DNA of 64,000 nucleotides from the NCBI RefSeq assembly GCF_018918185.1, contig NZ_JAHLPZ010000002.1:124001-188000 (forward strand), given 5' to 3'. Position 1 is the first letter of the stretch; every line of letters begins with the position of its first letter. The notes beneath the pieces were generated by a model. The model saw only the letters and a program-made list of their open reading frames with translations, did no database searches and was not told the DNA's origin. The translations under genes were made by a program, and so were the position numbers. This DNA is from Eubacterium sp. MSJ-21. Its GTDB lineage: Bacteria > Bacillota > Clostridia > Lachnospirales > Lachnospiraceae. Positions 53,831 through 62,683 of the stretch are shown here, in pieces.

Positions 53831-54850
53831 CTATATTCCTTTTCTCTTCTTTAATAATTTAATCATCTCTTCAGGATCATCCAATAACGCTTCTACCTCT
53901 GTATCAATCTCATCATTAAAACTCGCATTTTCCAACTCTGTTTGAACGGCAAGTCTGTCATTTTCAGTCTCTGCTTCTTCAGCCCGACGCATCATTTCGT
54001 CAGCCTCAAACAACATTTCATATGTGTTTACTCTATTCGATTTAATAAATGATAAACTGTCCTCTACTTCTTCTAATAAAGTGGTAAATGATGCTACCGG
54101 ATCCGCCTCAAACATTTGACGATATCTCTCTTTTTCTCGTATCATATCAATTCCAAGTTCTCTGCCAAGATCATCAATTTCTTCTAAATAAGCAAACTGC
54201 AATCCTCTCCTTTTAATTATCAACATCTCATAATCATCATCTTTAGAATTACTACAGATAATAACTCGACGAAAATAATTATAGAAATCCATAAACTCAT
54301 TCGAGTTTCCCAAGAAAGAGAGTTCGTCTTGAATCTGCTCAAATTCCATTTGAGTCATAATTGGTCTTGATAACGTGCAATCTCTCTTTCCTGACTTGTC
54401 AAACACTTTACAGCCAAACAAGACACTTTCATCTGTCACAAAGAAAAATATATTAAAGCCATCTAGTGCCTTATCAATAATCTTTTCAAAGGAAACACAT
54501 GCTTTGAGCGCATTATCACCATCACAACAAATTCTTGCCGCTATAACCCTGCAAGCCATGCTTCCTTTGTTAAGATTCATATAGAAATCTGAATACACAC
54601 AAACTTTATCAATACTTTCTATAAATTGAATCTCGGCTGGTGAATACACTTCATTAGGATTCCCGTGAACATAAACCAACTTTTCCATGTTACACAATAA
54701 CTTGGGACTTTTTTCAGAAATCAAACCTGCTGCTAACAAGGCATCCGTAATATCACTTTCTGTGCATCCTTCGGCTACAAGGTTTACTGGTTCTATGCGT
54801 TCTTCGTAGCCATCATATGACTCCTCATAATCATCACCATAGTAACCCAT
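53831..54850 (-). CDS. Unrecognised protein of the island operon, 339 residues
   Basis: The protein is acidic and soluble. It starts with a Tyr/Asp/Glu-rich tract (GYYGDDYEESYDGYEE) and ends with long charged helices (about 250-335) that may be coiled coil. The middle part has an alpha/beta pattern with several Cys (MACRVIAARICCDGDNALKA). No known domain is evident to me. It lies 12 bases after the 184-residue gene and directly before the HNH gene, and AAGGATG precedes the ATG. Its conserved place between an SMC-like ATPase and a nuclease would suggest an adaptor role, if the arrangement recurs. Confidence 0.75.
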   Translation of the reverse strand: MGYYGDDYEESYDGYEERIEPVNLVAEGCTESDITDALLAAGLISEKSPKLLCNMEKLVYVHGNPNEVYSPAEIQFIESIDKVCVYSDFYMNLNKGSMACRVIAARICCDGDNALKACVSFEKIIDKALDGFNIFFFVTDESVLFGCKVFDKSGKRDCTLSRPIMTQMEFEQIQDELSFLGNSNEFMDFYNYFRRVIICSNSKDDDYEMLIIKRRGLQFAYLEEIDDLGRELGIDMIREKERYRQMFEADPVASFTTLLEEVEDSLSFIKSNRVNTYEMLFEADEMMRRAEEAETENDRLAVQTELENASFNDEIDTEVEALLDDPEEMIKLLKKRKGI

Positions 54851-54862
54851 AATCTCTCATCC

Positions 54863-55417
54863 TTATTTATTTAATATCTTATCAATGCCGGCCTTTAACG
54901 CGTCACCATCTTGTTCTTCGTTAAACTTCTTTGTAAACTGATACATCTTAAGAAGATATTGATCTCGATCAATACATTCATTTACAAATTGCTCGTGCAG
55001 TACTTCAACGCCGCCAAGAAAATACGCATTGAAAATACGCATATTTTCTGCGATCATAGCCTTATCTTCATCTGTTTTCTCGGAAAAATTGAAGGCTCTA
55101 TAAATACGTTTTTCCTCATCAGGTTCAGACTCTTCATCAACCAACATTAAAATCTGATATACATATTTCAGTTCCTGTCCTCTTTTGATTATCTGCTCTG
55201 CCAAAATGCCCACATCACCATCAGTAGCGCTCCCCATTTTACCTTTACGGCTGTATTGATACCCAATGAGCGGGCATAATATATATGCATCAATATACGC
55301 CTTAAAAATCTTAAAATTATTATGCTGATCCTTATCTGCAACATTTCCACGCAACTCACACAAATCCTTAAGATAGTTGGCATGGATTCCTGTGATATCA
55401 AAATTTGTATTAAACAT
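54863..55417 (-). CDS. Unrecognised protein of the island operon, 184 residues
   Basis: This small, mostly helical protein starts MFNTNFDITGIHANYLKDL. It has no signal peptide, membrane helix or clear catalytic motif. It lies 12 bases after the DndD-like ATPase gene, in the place where dndE follows dndD in canonical phosphorothioation operons, but it is longer than DndE (about 110-130 residues) and I see no DndE signature. It may be a functional counterpart; that is inference from position. AGGAGG lies before the ATG. Confidence 0.75.
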   Translation of the reverse strand: MFNTNFDITGIHANYLKDLCELRGNVADKDQHNNFKIFKAYIDAYILCPLIGYQYSRKGKMGSATDGDVGILAEQIIKRGQELKYVYQILMLVDEESEPDEEKRIYRAFNFSEKTDEDKAMIAENMRIFNAYFLGGVEVLHEQFVNECIDRDQYLLKMYQFTKKFNEEQDGDALKAGIDKILNK

Positions 55418-55429
55418 TTCTCATTCCTC

Positions 55430-57427
55430 CTATCTGATATGTGTAGCGGTATCAATTTCTTTGCCATCAGCATTTTTGTCTTTGGTAATTGTATAGCTCT
55501 GACCAACAAACTGACCAAGATTAATTGAAGCGTACTCCCAGTCTTTTTGCATTACAGCCATGATAACCTGATTCGCAGTTTTCGGAAGAATCTTACATAT
55601 GTTATCAATATGAATTTCATCCACATTTGAGAACGGTGCATCCATCACTAAAGGATATACCTGACCTAATTGCATTTCCTCATCATCTAGGATTCTATCT
55701 TTTGCCATTGAAACAAGACTGGCTATGAATGCAAAACTCTTAACGGCTTTTAAACCATCCGATTCTTCTGTGGTTACATCCGCATATCTTACGCGATATT
55801 TATCATCGATAGAAATAGACCGCTCCCCGTGATACATCTTTGCAAAATTTTCATTAACTCTCTGCTGTAATTCCGTTCTGACCTTCATCTCTTTTTCCTG
55901 ATATGTCTCTGTCAGCCAATCTTGAACAAGTGTTGCATATGTAATATATCTAACAAGATGACGATTCTTTGTACTGCTCTTTGCATATTTTGCAATTGCA
56001 TCTTCGCAATTTCTTATGTCGCTCTCACAACCGCCAATATTTCTAACTGCCTGATCATAATCCGATTTAGCCTCTAGATACTTAGTACGCGCATCTTTTC
56101 TCTTACCTTCTATTGCCTTAGCGTCTGTATCATCAATTATAAGTTTTGACTGTTCTTCTGCCTCATCTTGGAGCTCACCTATTCTTCTTTGAATGCTACG
56201 AATTTCCTTATATTTTTCATCTAACTCATCAAAGAAAGATTCGCTACCAGATAAATAGCCTTCCGCTTTATTCTTATAATTCATCACAACAGCGCCAATT
56301 GTTTCCGGAGGAAGTTTCCTACGCTCTTGCATTACAAACCCATATGGTTGACTTCCTGGATCCAAATGTGTTCCACAAATACACGTTCCTCTTTTTATCA
56401 AATAATCAATAGAGTCTTGATTCATCCCTGGAACACATTCAACCTGATCATTTATATTCTGCAATATTTCCAAGGATTTTTTAATCGCCGGCATTCCAAA
56501 GAATGCATACGGTCTTCTATTAAACAGATCCACATATAATCTTATATCATTTTCTAAACGCGCTTCCTCTTTTGTTATAGCCTTAGCTATTCTATCTCGC
56601 TCAGCATTAGCCTTCTTTACCTGTTCCACATTACTCTTAGATAGTTCAATATTAAATTCATTTTCCTTCTGCTGATAATATTCCATTTCTGCCTCAGCAT
56701 TATCACGTGCTTCAATATACTGCTGAAGTTTCTTCTTTGCTGTCTCTAAACTTGCCTGTGCTGCCTGCGCTTTAGAATCACCTGATGTATCAATATTGCT
56801 TGAAAACTTCTTTAAAGCCTCCTTAATATGATCACGAGCATTTTCCAAAACATCCAGTCTCATCAATCCACGTACTGCTTTTGATAAATCTGTTCTATTT
56901 GCAATTCCTGAAATGCGCTCTCCTCCAAAGAAGAAATAATCTGATAAATCCCGCGGAAGAATTCTATCAATGGATTCTGATATATTTTCTCTTCTAATTG
57001 CAGTCTTCGTCTGTCCATCTGCCTGGAGATATGTCAAAGATAAATCTTCCTCTGGTTTTTTATTTAATCCAATAACTAACTTTCCTTCCGATTTCGTTCT
57101 CTCATTGCACATATATGTAAGCTTACGCTTTAAGGTGTACTTCTTCTGTCCATTTGAATCCTCATGAGAAAATGTTACAGCAACCCACACATCTTGTGAA
57201 TCACCAACATTCATATTGTCTCTCACTTCACTGTTAAGAAGAATCGGATCTTCAAAACCATTTTTACCATATAAACACCACTCAAACGCTCTAATAATTG
57301 TTGTTTTTCCAGACGTATTAACACCAATTAATACAGTTACGTTCTTCTTGGAATCTGTAGAGAAAGCTACCTCCTGCAGGTCAATATACTGTCTGAAATT
57401 GTACATTTCGAGTTTGTGAATAATCAT
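55430..57427 (-). CDS. DndD-like SMC/Rad50-type ATPase
   Basis: The 665-residue protein has the arrangement of SMC-like ATPases: N-terminal Walker A IGVNTSGKTT (34-43), two coiled-coil arms (about 200-300 and 390-480) around a short hook with CICG, and a C-terminal Walker B YPLVMDAPFSNVDE. The motif DYFFFGGERI resembles the FFFDGE-type motif of DndD, the ATPase of DNA phosphorothioation. It starts four bases inside the preceding small gene (ATGA overlap) after GCAGGAGG. DndD-like is the best label, but related ATPases also occur in other anti-phage systems. Confidence 0.82.
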   Translation of the reverse strand: MIIHKLEMYNFRQYIDLQEVAFSTDSKKNVTVLIGVNTSGKTTIIRAFEWCLYGKNGFEDPILLNSEVRDNMNVGDSQDVWVAVTFSHEDSNGQKKYTLKRKLTYMCNERTKSEGKLVIGLNKKPEEDLSLTYLQADGQTKTAIRRENISESIDRILPRDLSDYFFFGGERISGIANRTDLSKAVRGLMRLDVLENARDHIKEALKKFSSNIDTSGDSKAQAAQASLETAKKKLQQYIEARDNAEAEMEYYQQKENEFNIELSKSNVEQVKKANAERDRIAKAITKEEARLENDIRLYVDLFNRRPYAFFGMPAIKKSLEILQNINDQVECVPGMNQDSIDYLIKRGTCICGTHLDPGSQPYGFVMQERRKLPPETIGAVVMNYKNKAEGYLSGSESFFDELDEKYKEIRSIQRRIGELQDEAEEQSKLIIDDTDAKAIEGKRKDARTKYLEAKSDYDQAVRNIGGCESDIRNCEDAIAKYAKSSTKNRHLVRYITYATLVQDWLTETYQEKEMKVRTELQQRVNENFAKMYHGERSISIDDKYRVRYADVTTEESDGLKAVKSFAFIASLVSMAKDRILDDEEMQLGQVYPLVMDAPFSNVDEIHIDNICKILPKTANQVIMAVMQKDWEYASINLGQFVGQSYTITKDKNADGKEIDTATHIR

Positions 57428-57591
57428 TTCTTATCTACCTCCTGCATAATCAATCTATAAATCTTATCAATCATAGCTGCCTTAGATTCCTTTTTAACTA
57501 CGTTATCGGTTTCCACCTCAAGGATTCTCAACTTAATTGTATTAAGTTTTTTTTCGTCGATGTTTTCGTCATTCAAATTCATCACCATCAT
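57424..57591 (-). CDS. Small helical protein of the island operon, 55 residues
   Basis: A short frame starts at ATG 57591 (or 57588) after GGAGGG, overlaps the helicase stop by about 20 bases, and overlaps the start of the SMC-like ATPase gene by four bases. The product is charged and helical (NLNDENIDEKKLNTIKLRI, then IDKIYRLIMQEVDKK). The good ribosome-binding site and the two-sided overlaps support a real coupled gene. No family is recognised. Confidence 0.65.
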   Translation of the reverse strand: MMVMNLNDENIDEKKLNTIKLRILEVETDNVVKKESKAAMIDKIYRLIMQEVDKK

Positions 57592-59728
57592 AGTTTCCCT
57601 CCAATTCTTCAATATTAATGGAATATGCACATTCCAAATCATTAATTAATTCATCCGATTCTCGTGAATTTAGAGCCATCTCACCAAACTCCTTTATTCT
57701 TAACAGTTCCCTTCTTGCCAGAGCCCTTTCACAATTATAATCTGGACTATATGGATTAACTTCATCTACAGGTCTTGTCAAAGTGACAAAATCATATATT
57801 ACTGCATATGGCTTATCTTCAGCCAGTCGCAATACACGTCCCCTACGCTGTATATACTCCTTTGGATTTGTTGTACTCGCTAAAATGAAAGCTGTTTTAA
57901 TACTTGGAATATTTACGCCTTCATCCAAACATTTGATAGCAACAATAGCTTGATAAGGATCTGCTTTTGAAAATCTGCTTTTAATCATTTCTCTTTCCTC
58001 TGCAGATTCATTTGCCGTAAAATGAGTAACTTTCATTCCAAATTCATTTCCAAGTATCTTTGAAACTGCAACTATTTGACGTTCTCCTTCCTCATCCTCC
58101 TCCGAACTATCTGCATCAAAAGTTTGTACTCTTGTTGCTCCGCAATATATTAACATATGTGTATCATCTTTATACTTGTCCATTAATTTCCGTAATACAT
58201 CTAGTTTTGATTTTGCTCCAGCCACAACTCGGGCTCTTTGCAGAAGAAGTCTCTTTCCTTTATCTGTAATATTTAATCGTCCCCTCTTATTCCTATGACA
58301 TTCTTTCGATACCTGATATGAGATATCCTTATATATCTCCATCTCGTCCTCATCCAAATATACAACTTTCGGATAATAATAATATGGTGTCAGTTTTTTT
58401 TCTCTTATTGCTCTGTTAAGATCATATTCAATACATTTCTCACCAAAATAATCTTTTAAAGCTTGTGTGCCTTCCTCATCTCCATATCTATCAAGTGTAG
58501 CAGATAATGCAAGTCGATAGGCAATACTTGGATACAAACACTTTTTCAAACTTGGTGATCCAAAATTGTGTGCTTCATCTACCAACAATAACGTATCCGA
58601 TCCAAGCTGACTTATCAAATCAGAAACAAACTTCGTTGAATATGTAGCGTTCGTGGTAACAAAACAAAATGTATCAATAATTCCCATAGAAAAATCCAAA
58701 ACATCATTTTCCAAACGTTTCTTCCAGTTTTTCTGCTTTGATGCAGAATAACCAATAGTTGGCGCCATGTTAAATCGCTCTATATCTTCAACCCATTGTT
58801 CTACCAAATGCTGATACGGACACACAATTATTATTGCCAGACGTTTCCTCTCTTCAAAAAGTCTCACAACAGCTCCTAATCCAGTATAAGTCTTTCCTGT
58901 TCCAGTAGCCATGTCAAAAATCCCTCGATAATCATGACTTTTCCATGATTCTATTGCACCTGTTTGATATTCTCTTAATATAACGTCATCAGGGATGCGA
59001 GGTATTCCTTTTTTTATTTGAGAATTATTTACTTCGTCCTCATCAATGTCAAGGTTTAGTTTTTCTTTTCTTCTTACTTTGAATTTTTCCTTGACTACAT
59101 CAGGGAATTCGATTATTTCCAGATCACTATCTTCATTATTCCAAAGTATATCAAAATCTTTCTGCATTTCATCCGCATATTCTTTTGATTCTTCCCACGA
59201 ATTGAATACTACAATAGATTCATAGTTATTATGAAACGCATTAATTGTCTCATTCAGCGAACCCGTAAATACAATTTTATTTCCAAACCTATCTGTGACA
59301 ATTCCGACCTTTTCATGGTACACCCCCATCTCTTTATTCGGAGGAGTAAAAGCAACCTTTATTTCCAGAAATCCTTCCTCTATTAAATACGCGAGCCAAT
59401 TTAATCTTTCTTCTTGGAAATAATTTTCTGGCTCTCGAAATTCACGCATTAATGCTATGCTAATTATTTTTTTCTTTTCATAACCTTTGTTAATCGCATC
59501 TATGTCTTCTTGTGTCAGCAATGGAGATACAATAAACTGTATCCTTCCTCCATTTTTTATCATTCCAGAAATACCTTTTGTCAAATCAATAAGTGCAGCA
59601 GATGAAAAAAATCCTACAGCTCTTTGATATAAAACAGCTTGTTTAAGCACTGGTGTATAAAATTCTTTTATAATGTCATTTTTGTATGTTTTATAATGCT
59701 TCCGCAACGACAATTCCTTAAAAGACAA
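57569..59728 (-). CDS. PLD-nuclease-DEAD/DEAH helicase fusion
   Basis: The 719-residue protein joins an N-terminal phospholipase D-like nuclease region (about 1-200, with one HxK motif VYHEKVGIVTD near 138 and TGSLNETINAF) to a superfamily 2 helicase. Helicase motifs are Walker A MATGTGKTYTG (near 276), DEAH in LLVDEAHNF (near 384), SATLDRYG and the motif VI QRRGRVLRL (near 629). A single HxK implies dimers for activity. Such proteins load onto and cut DNA in several defence systems. Translation appears to start at TTG (59728) after AAGGTG. It lies 28 bases after the DUF3343 gene. Confidence 0.88.
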   Translation of the reverse strand: MSFKELSLRKHYKTYKNDIIKEFYTPVLKQAVLYQRAVGFFSSAALIDLTKGISGMIKNGGRIQFIVSPLLTQEDIDAINKGYEKKKIISIALMREFREPENYFQEERLNWLAYLIEEGFLEIKVAFTPPNKEMGVYHEKVGIVTDRFGNKIVFTGSLNETINAFHNNYESIVVFNSWEESKEYADEMQKDFDILWNNEDSDLEIIEFPDVVKEKFKVRRKEKLNLDIDEDEVNNSQIKKGIPRIPDDVILREYQTGAIESWKSHDYRGIFDMATGTGKTYTGLGAVVRLFEERKRLAIIIVCPYQHLVEQWVEDIERFNMAPTIGYSASKQKNWKKRLENDVLDFSMGIIDTFCFVTTNATYSTKFVSDLISQLGSDTLLLVDEAHNFGSPSLKKCLYPSIAYRLALSATLDRYGDEEGTQALKDYFGEKCIEYDLNRAIREKKLTPYYYYPKVVYLDEDEMEIYKDISYQVSKECHRNKRGRLNITDKGKRLLLQRARVVAGAKSKLDVLRKLMDKYKDDTHMLIYCGATRVQTFDADSSEEDEEGERQIVAVSKILGNEFGMKVTHFTANESAEEREMIKSRFSKADPYQAIVAIKCLDEGVNIPSIKTAFILASTTNPKEYIQRRGRVLRLAEDKPYAVIYDFVTLTRPVDEVNPYSPDYNCERALARRELLRIKEFGEMALNSRESDELINDLECAYSINIEELEGNYDGDEFE

Positions 59729-59756
59729 ACCAACACCTTCTTCCTCAAAAATTGAA

Positions 59757-59945
59757 TTACTCTATAACTTCATACTCCATATCTTCCATAAAATCTTTTG
59801 CATTCTGCTTTTCAGTCTCTATGCATACGCCACAATATGCCTTGTCTGTAACTGGCGTTGGAACTACCTTACATTCAATTTTTTCTTTATTCAATATTTC
59901 TTCTGCTCTAAAAACATTACTTGTGCTAAAAAAAACAATATACAT
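59757..59945 (-). CDS. DUF3343 Se/S-carrier-like peptide
   Basis: The 62-residue protein matches DUF3343 in its length, its N-terminal IVFFSTSNVFRAEEIL and its CGVC pair in KAYCGVCIETEKQ. The family is annotated as a putative selenium or sulfur carrier and is usually found near selenium-dependent molybdenum hydroxylase genes in Clostridia. Here it directly follows a cysteine desulfurase gene (stop at 59946, start at 59945) and precedes the helicase gene. The likely job is to accept persulfide sulfur on the CGVC cysteines. Its place inside a DNA-modification operon is unexpected. Confidence 0.8.
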   Translation of the reverse strand: MYIVFFSTSNVFRAEEILNKEKIECKVVPTPVTDKAYCGVCIETEKQNAKDFMEDMEYEVIE

Positions 59946-61073
59946 CTAATCACCTGCATTTCTTAAAATATCCAAGACTGTATCTATCTCCTGCTCAGTA
60001 TTCATATAGTTCAAACTTATACGCACTGTGCCTGTTGATACTGTATCAATTGCTTCATGCGCTATGATTGCACAATGAATTCCACCTCTAACACAAACCC
60101 CATTTTTATCTAATAATGCGACTAACTTGTCAGAAGATATTCCTTTAACATTTATGCTACAGGTCGAAACCCTCGAAAATTCCCTATCATAAACTGTAAC
60201 AGTATCTATTTTCTTCAATCCATCTAGCAAATATGTTGTCAATCTCTTTTCTGTCAGCCTAATTTCATTAAAATGCTCGTTCAGATAATCAATAGCTGCA
60301 TGTATACTCCAAATAGCAGGCATGTTTAGGGTTCCTGCTTCATACCCCTCCGGAAATATATCTGGATTTGTATATTCCTCGCCATGAATACCTGTCCCAC
60401 CTTGTATTAATGGTTCTATGCGTTCATCTAATTCACAACAAAGTCCCCCCACTCCTGGGATAGCCATTAAATCTTTATGCCCTGTAAAAGCCAAAAAATC
60501 TATTTTTTGATTTTTCATTGATAATCTGATCTTACCTGCTCCCTGTGATGAATCAACAAATGTAACAATTCCCTTTTCATGAAAATATTCATAAATATCG
60601 TCTCTAAAAATTATTCTTCCGGTTAGATTGCTGGCAAGTGTTAACGCCAATAGTCTAGTATTTTCATTCGCATATTTCTGATACAAAACATCTGCAGGCA
60701 AGAACAAATCCTCTCTCTGAATAACTGAATATTCAATTATTCCTTTCTCCTTCAATCTTTGTATTGGTCGCAATACTGCATTATGTTCATAACATGAAAT
60801 AATCACATGATCACCCTGATGAAAAAATCCATTAAAGAAAAGGTTAATTGCCTCTGTCGAATTCTTAGTAAAAACAACCTTATCCGGTTTATTCATCCCA
60901 AAGTACTTTCCTACTGAACAACGTGACTTATATAGCATTCTGGATGCTTCAATTCCCAAACCATAGCTACCACGCCCAGGACTGACTCCTATCTCTCTCA
61001 GATAAAAATTTGCAGCTTCATATACAGATGCTGGCTTATATTTAGTTGTGGATGCATTATCAAAATATATCAT
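59946..61073 (-). CDS. Cysteine desulfurase family protein (EF2568-like)
   Basis: This PLP enzyme of 375 residues takes sulfur from cysteine and gives alanine and enzyme-bound persulfide. The PLP-lysine is in FTGHKDLM (about 201), the aspartate that holds the cofactor in FVDSSQGAG, and the catalytic Cys in RGGIHCAIIAH (about 333), where HCA resembles the SufS/CsdB group. The N-terminus MIYFDNASTT is typical of the EF2568-type family, which is often paired with DUF3343, as here. Its start overlaps the PAPS-reductase-family gene by four bases. It would play the DndA/SspA role in a phosphorothioation system. Confidence 0.9.
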   Translation of the reverse strand: MIYFDNASTTKYKPASVYEAANFYLREIGVSPGRGSYGLGIEASRMLYKSRCSVGKYFGMNKPDKVVFTKNSTEAINLFFNGFFHQGDHVIISCYEHNAVLRPIQRLKEKGIIEYSVIQREDLFLPADVLYQKYANENTRLLALTLASNLTGRIIFRDDIYEYFHEKGIVTFVDSSQGAGKIRLSMKNQKIDFLAFTGHKDLMAIPGVGGLCCELDERIEPLIQGGTGIHGEEYTNPDIFPEGYEAGTLNMPAIWSIHAAIDYLNEHFNEIRLTEKRLTTYLLDGLKKIDTVTVYDREFSRVSTCSINVKGISSDKLVALLDKNGVCVRGGIHCAIIAHEAIDTVSTGTVRISLNYMNTEQEIDTVLDILRNAGD

Positions 61074-62671
61074 TGAGAACCTTTCTTTGAGGATAAAACA
61101 TCACACATAATACAACCATTATAAAACTTCGCTATACAGTGTTTACAATGCTGACATTTATTCTCATCTATTGTATATTTACCATGAATAGTATCAATTG
61201 CACCATACGGGCACGTTGAATCGCAAGCGGAACATCTAATACAAAACTGATACTTTCGCATCTGACATTTTATTCTGTTAACCAAATTAGTTACATCTAT
61301 CCTATCTTCTGGGAGAACTTTTATAACTGTTGTTCCATAGGTAATTATCAATTCACAAATTTTTCTATACTCGCCTGATTTATCAACATCAAAAATATGA
61401 ATGTATGTAGCATCCTTTTTTTCAATAATTTTCAAATCTCCAAGCGGCTTAAATAATTCTATGACATCCTTTTGCAAACGCTTCTCTACAATGACATTTC
61501 GTGCTCTATCAGAGAGATTACACGCTGTATCAGCAATGGTGACATTTCTAACCTTTAATCCACTTGCGCCCCTCCGTGTCTTCCATCTGCCTTCTTCGTA
61601 ATAATCATCTGGATCTGTTTTTCCTGTGCGCTCAGCAAACTCATAAACCATGTCCTTCCAGCGTTTCATATCATCTGGATGATAAATCTCCGTAAGCATC
61701 ATTGACCAATCTGAGTTATTGGGGCAACACCAACACCCAACTCGCTTGTACCCATATTGATAACAGTCATTAATAAGCAAATTCTTTGCCAAAATATACA
61801 GCCAAACATCATAATCTTTCCATTCAATAATTGGCATTGCATTTACTTGAGAAGAAATCTTCGATATTTCCTGGGTCCTATCGTATCCTGCTCTTGCAAC
61901 GGATTCACTATGTCTGATTCCCAAAAAAGTCAAGCTATTTCCTGGTAGATTTTCATATTCCTTGTTCAAATTACTTGTCTTAAAGATTGTGCAACACCAC
62001 CTCTCATGCTGACTCGGTGGTCCAAACACCTTACACATCTTAAAAAAGTCATTTTCTGTTTCACTCGGAATCATAGGTACTCTTGGATTCTCTCTTCTAA
62101 ACTTCTCATTAACATAAATATATGTTTCATGAAACTCCAATGTTGTATCGCCAAACATATGAATCACAGTATTATCTTGTAATGCGTCCATAACAAGTCT
62201 ACTTACGACAGACGAATCCTTCCCGCCTGAAAAAGAAACAGTTGGTATATAATTATCCATTCTATATTTTTCTAAGGTTTGAACAATATATTGCTCAGCC
62301 TCATAAATAATATTATTGAGATACTTCTCATTTGCCCTAACAATTGCCATATACGGACTATAATCACGCTCAACTTCTATATTGCTCCGTAATTCTGTTG
62401 CAATTGCCAAATGTTTTTTCTGCTTATACCACTCTCTGTAGGGTACCCTCACTATTTTCTCATCTATCAGATATTTGCTTGCTCCCAGATACCAGATAAC
62501 ACCTTCTCCCAAATTACAGTCCATGATCTTTTCCAGTAATTTTTTCTCCTGTTTAAATACCGGATTACATATTGAACTTTCAGATATCTTTGTGATTTTT
62601 CCATCACAAGAGCAACTATGCAAATATTTATCAAAAATTGGTGTTTTACAATTCTTACACCAGTAAATCAT
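61070..62671 (-). CDS. PAPS-reductase/PP-loop ATPase with zinc-ribbon and ferredoxin regions (DndC/SspD-like)
   Basis: The 533-residue protein has a PAPS-reductase-family PP-loop SFSGGKDSSV near residue 150. In DndC and its relatives this domain adenylates the DNA phosphate before sulfur insertion. Two Cys groups in the core (RWCCTIFK near 227 and GCWCCPN near 313) could hold a cluster, as in DndC. The N-terminus has a small Cys motif (WCKNC...CSC), probably a zinc ribbon, and the last 60 residues add ferredoxin-like ligands CIRCSACDSTCP and CQHCKHC. Those two additions are not part of ordinary DndC. AGGAGT lies before the ATG. It lies 12 bases after the ATPase fragment. Confidence 0.85.
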   Translation of the reverse strand: MIYWCKNCKTPIFDKYLHSCSCDGKITKISESSICNPVFKQEKKLLEKIMDCNLGEGVIWYLGASKYLIDEKIVRVPYREWYKQKKHLAIATELRSNIEVERDYSPYMAIVRANEKYLNNIIYEAEQYIVQTLEKYRMDNYIPTVSFSGGKDSSVVSRLVMDALQDNTVIHMFGDTTLEFHETYIYVNEKFRRENPRVPMIPSETENDFFKMCKVFGPPSQHERWCCTIFKTSNLNKEYENLPGNSLTFLGIRHSESVARAGYDRTQEISKISSQVNAMPIIEWKDYDVWLYILAKNLLINDCYQYGYKRVGCWCCPNNSDWSMMLTEIYHPDDMKRWKDMVYEFAERTGKTDPDDYYEEGRWKTRRGASGLKVRNVTIADTACNLSDRARNVIVEKRLQKDVIELFKPLGDLKIIEKKDATYIHIFDVDKSGEYRKICELIITYGTTVIKVLPEDRIDVTNLVNRIKCQMRKYQFCIRCSACDSTCPYGAIDTIHGKYTIDENKCQHCKHCIAKFYNGCIMCDVLSSKKGSQ

Positions 62672-62683
62672 AGACTGTCACTC

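Noticed and set aside
54863-55417. DndE
   Set aside because: Position fits, but the protein is longer than DndE and no DndE motif is visible, so no gene symbol was given.
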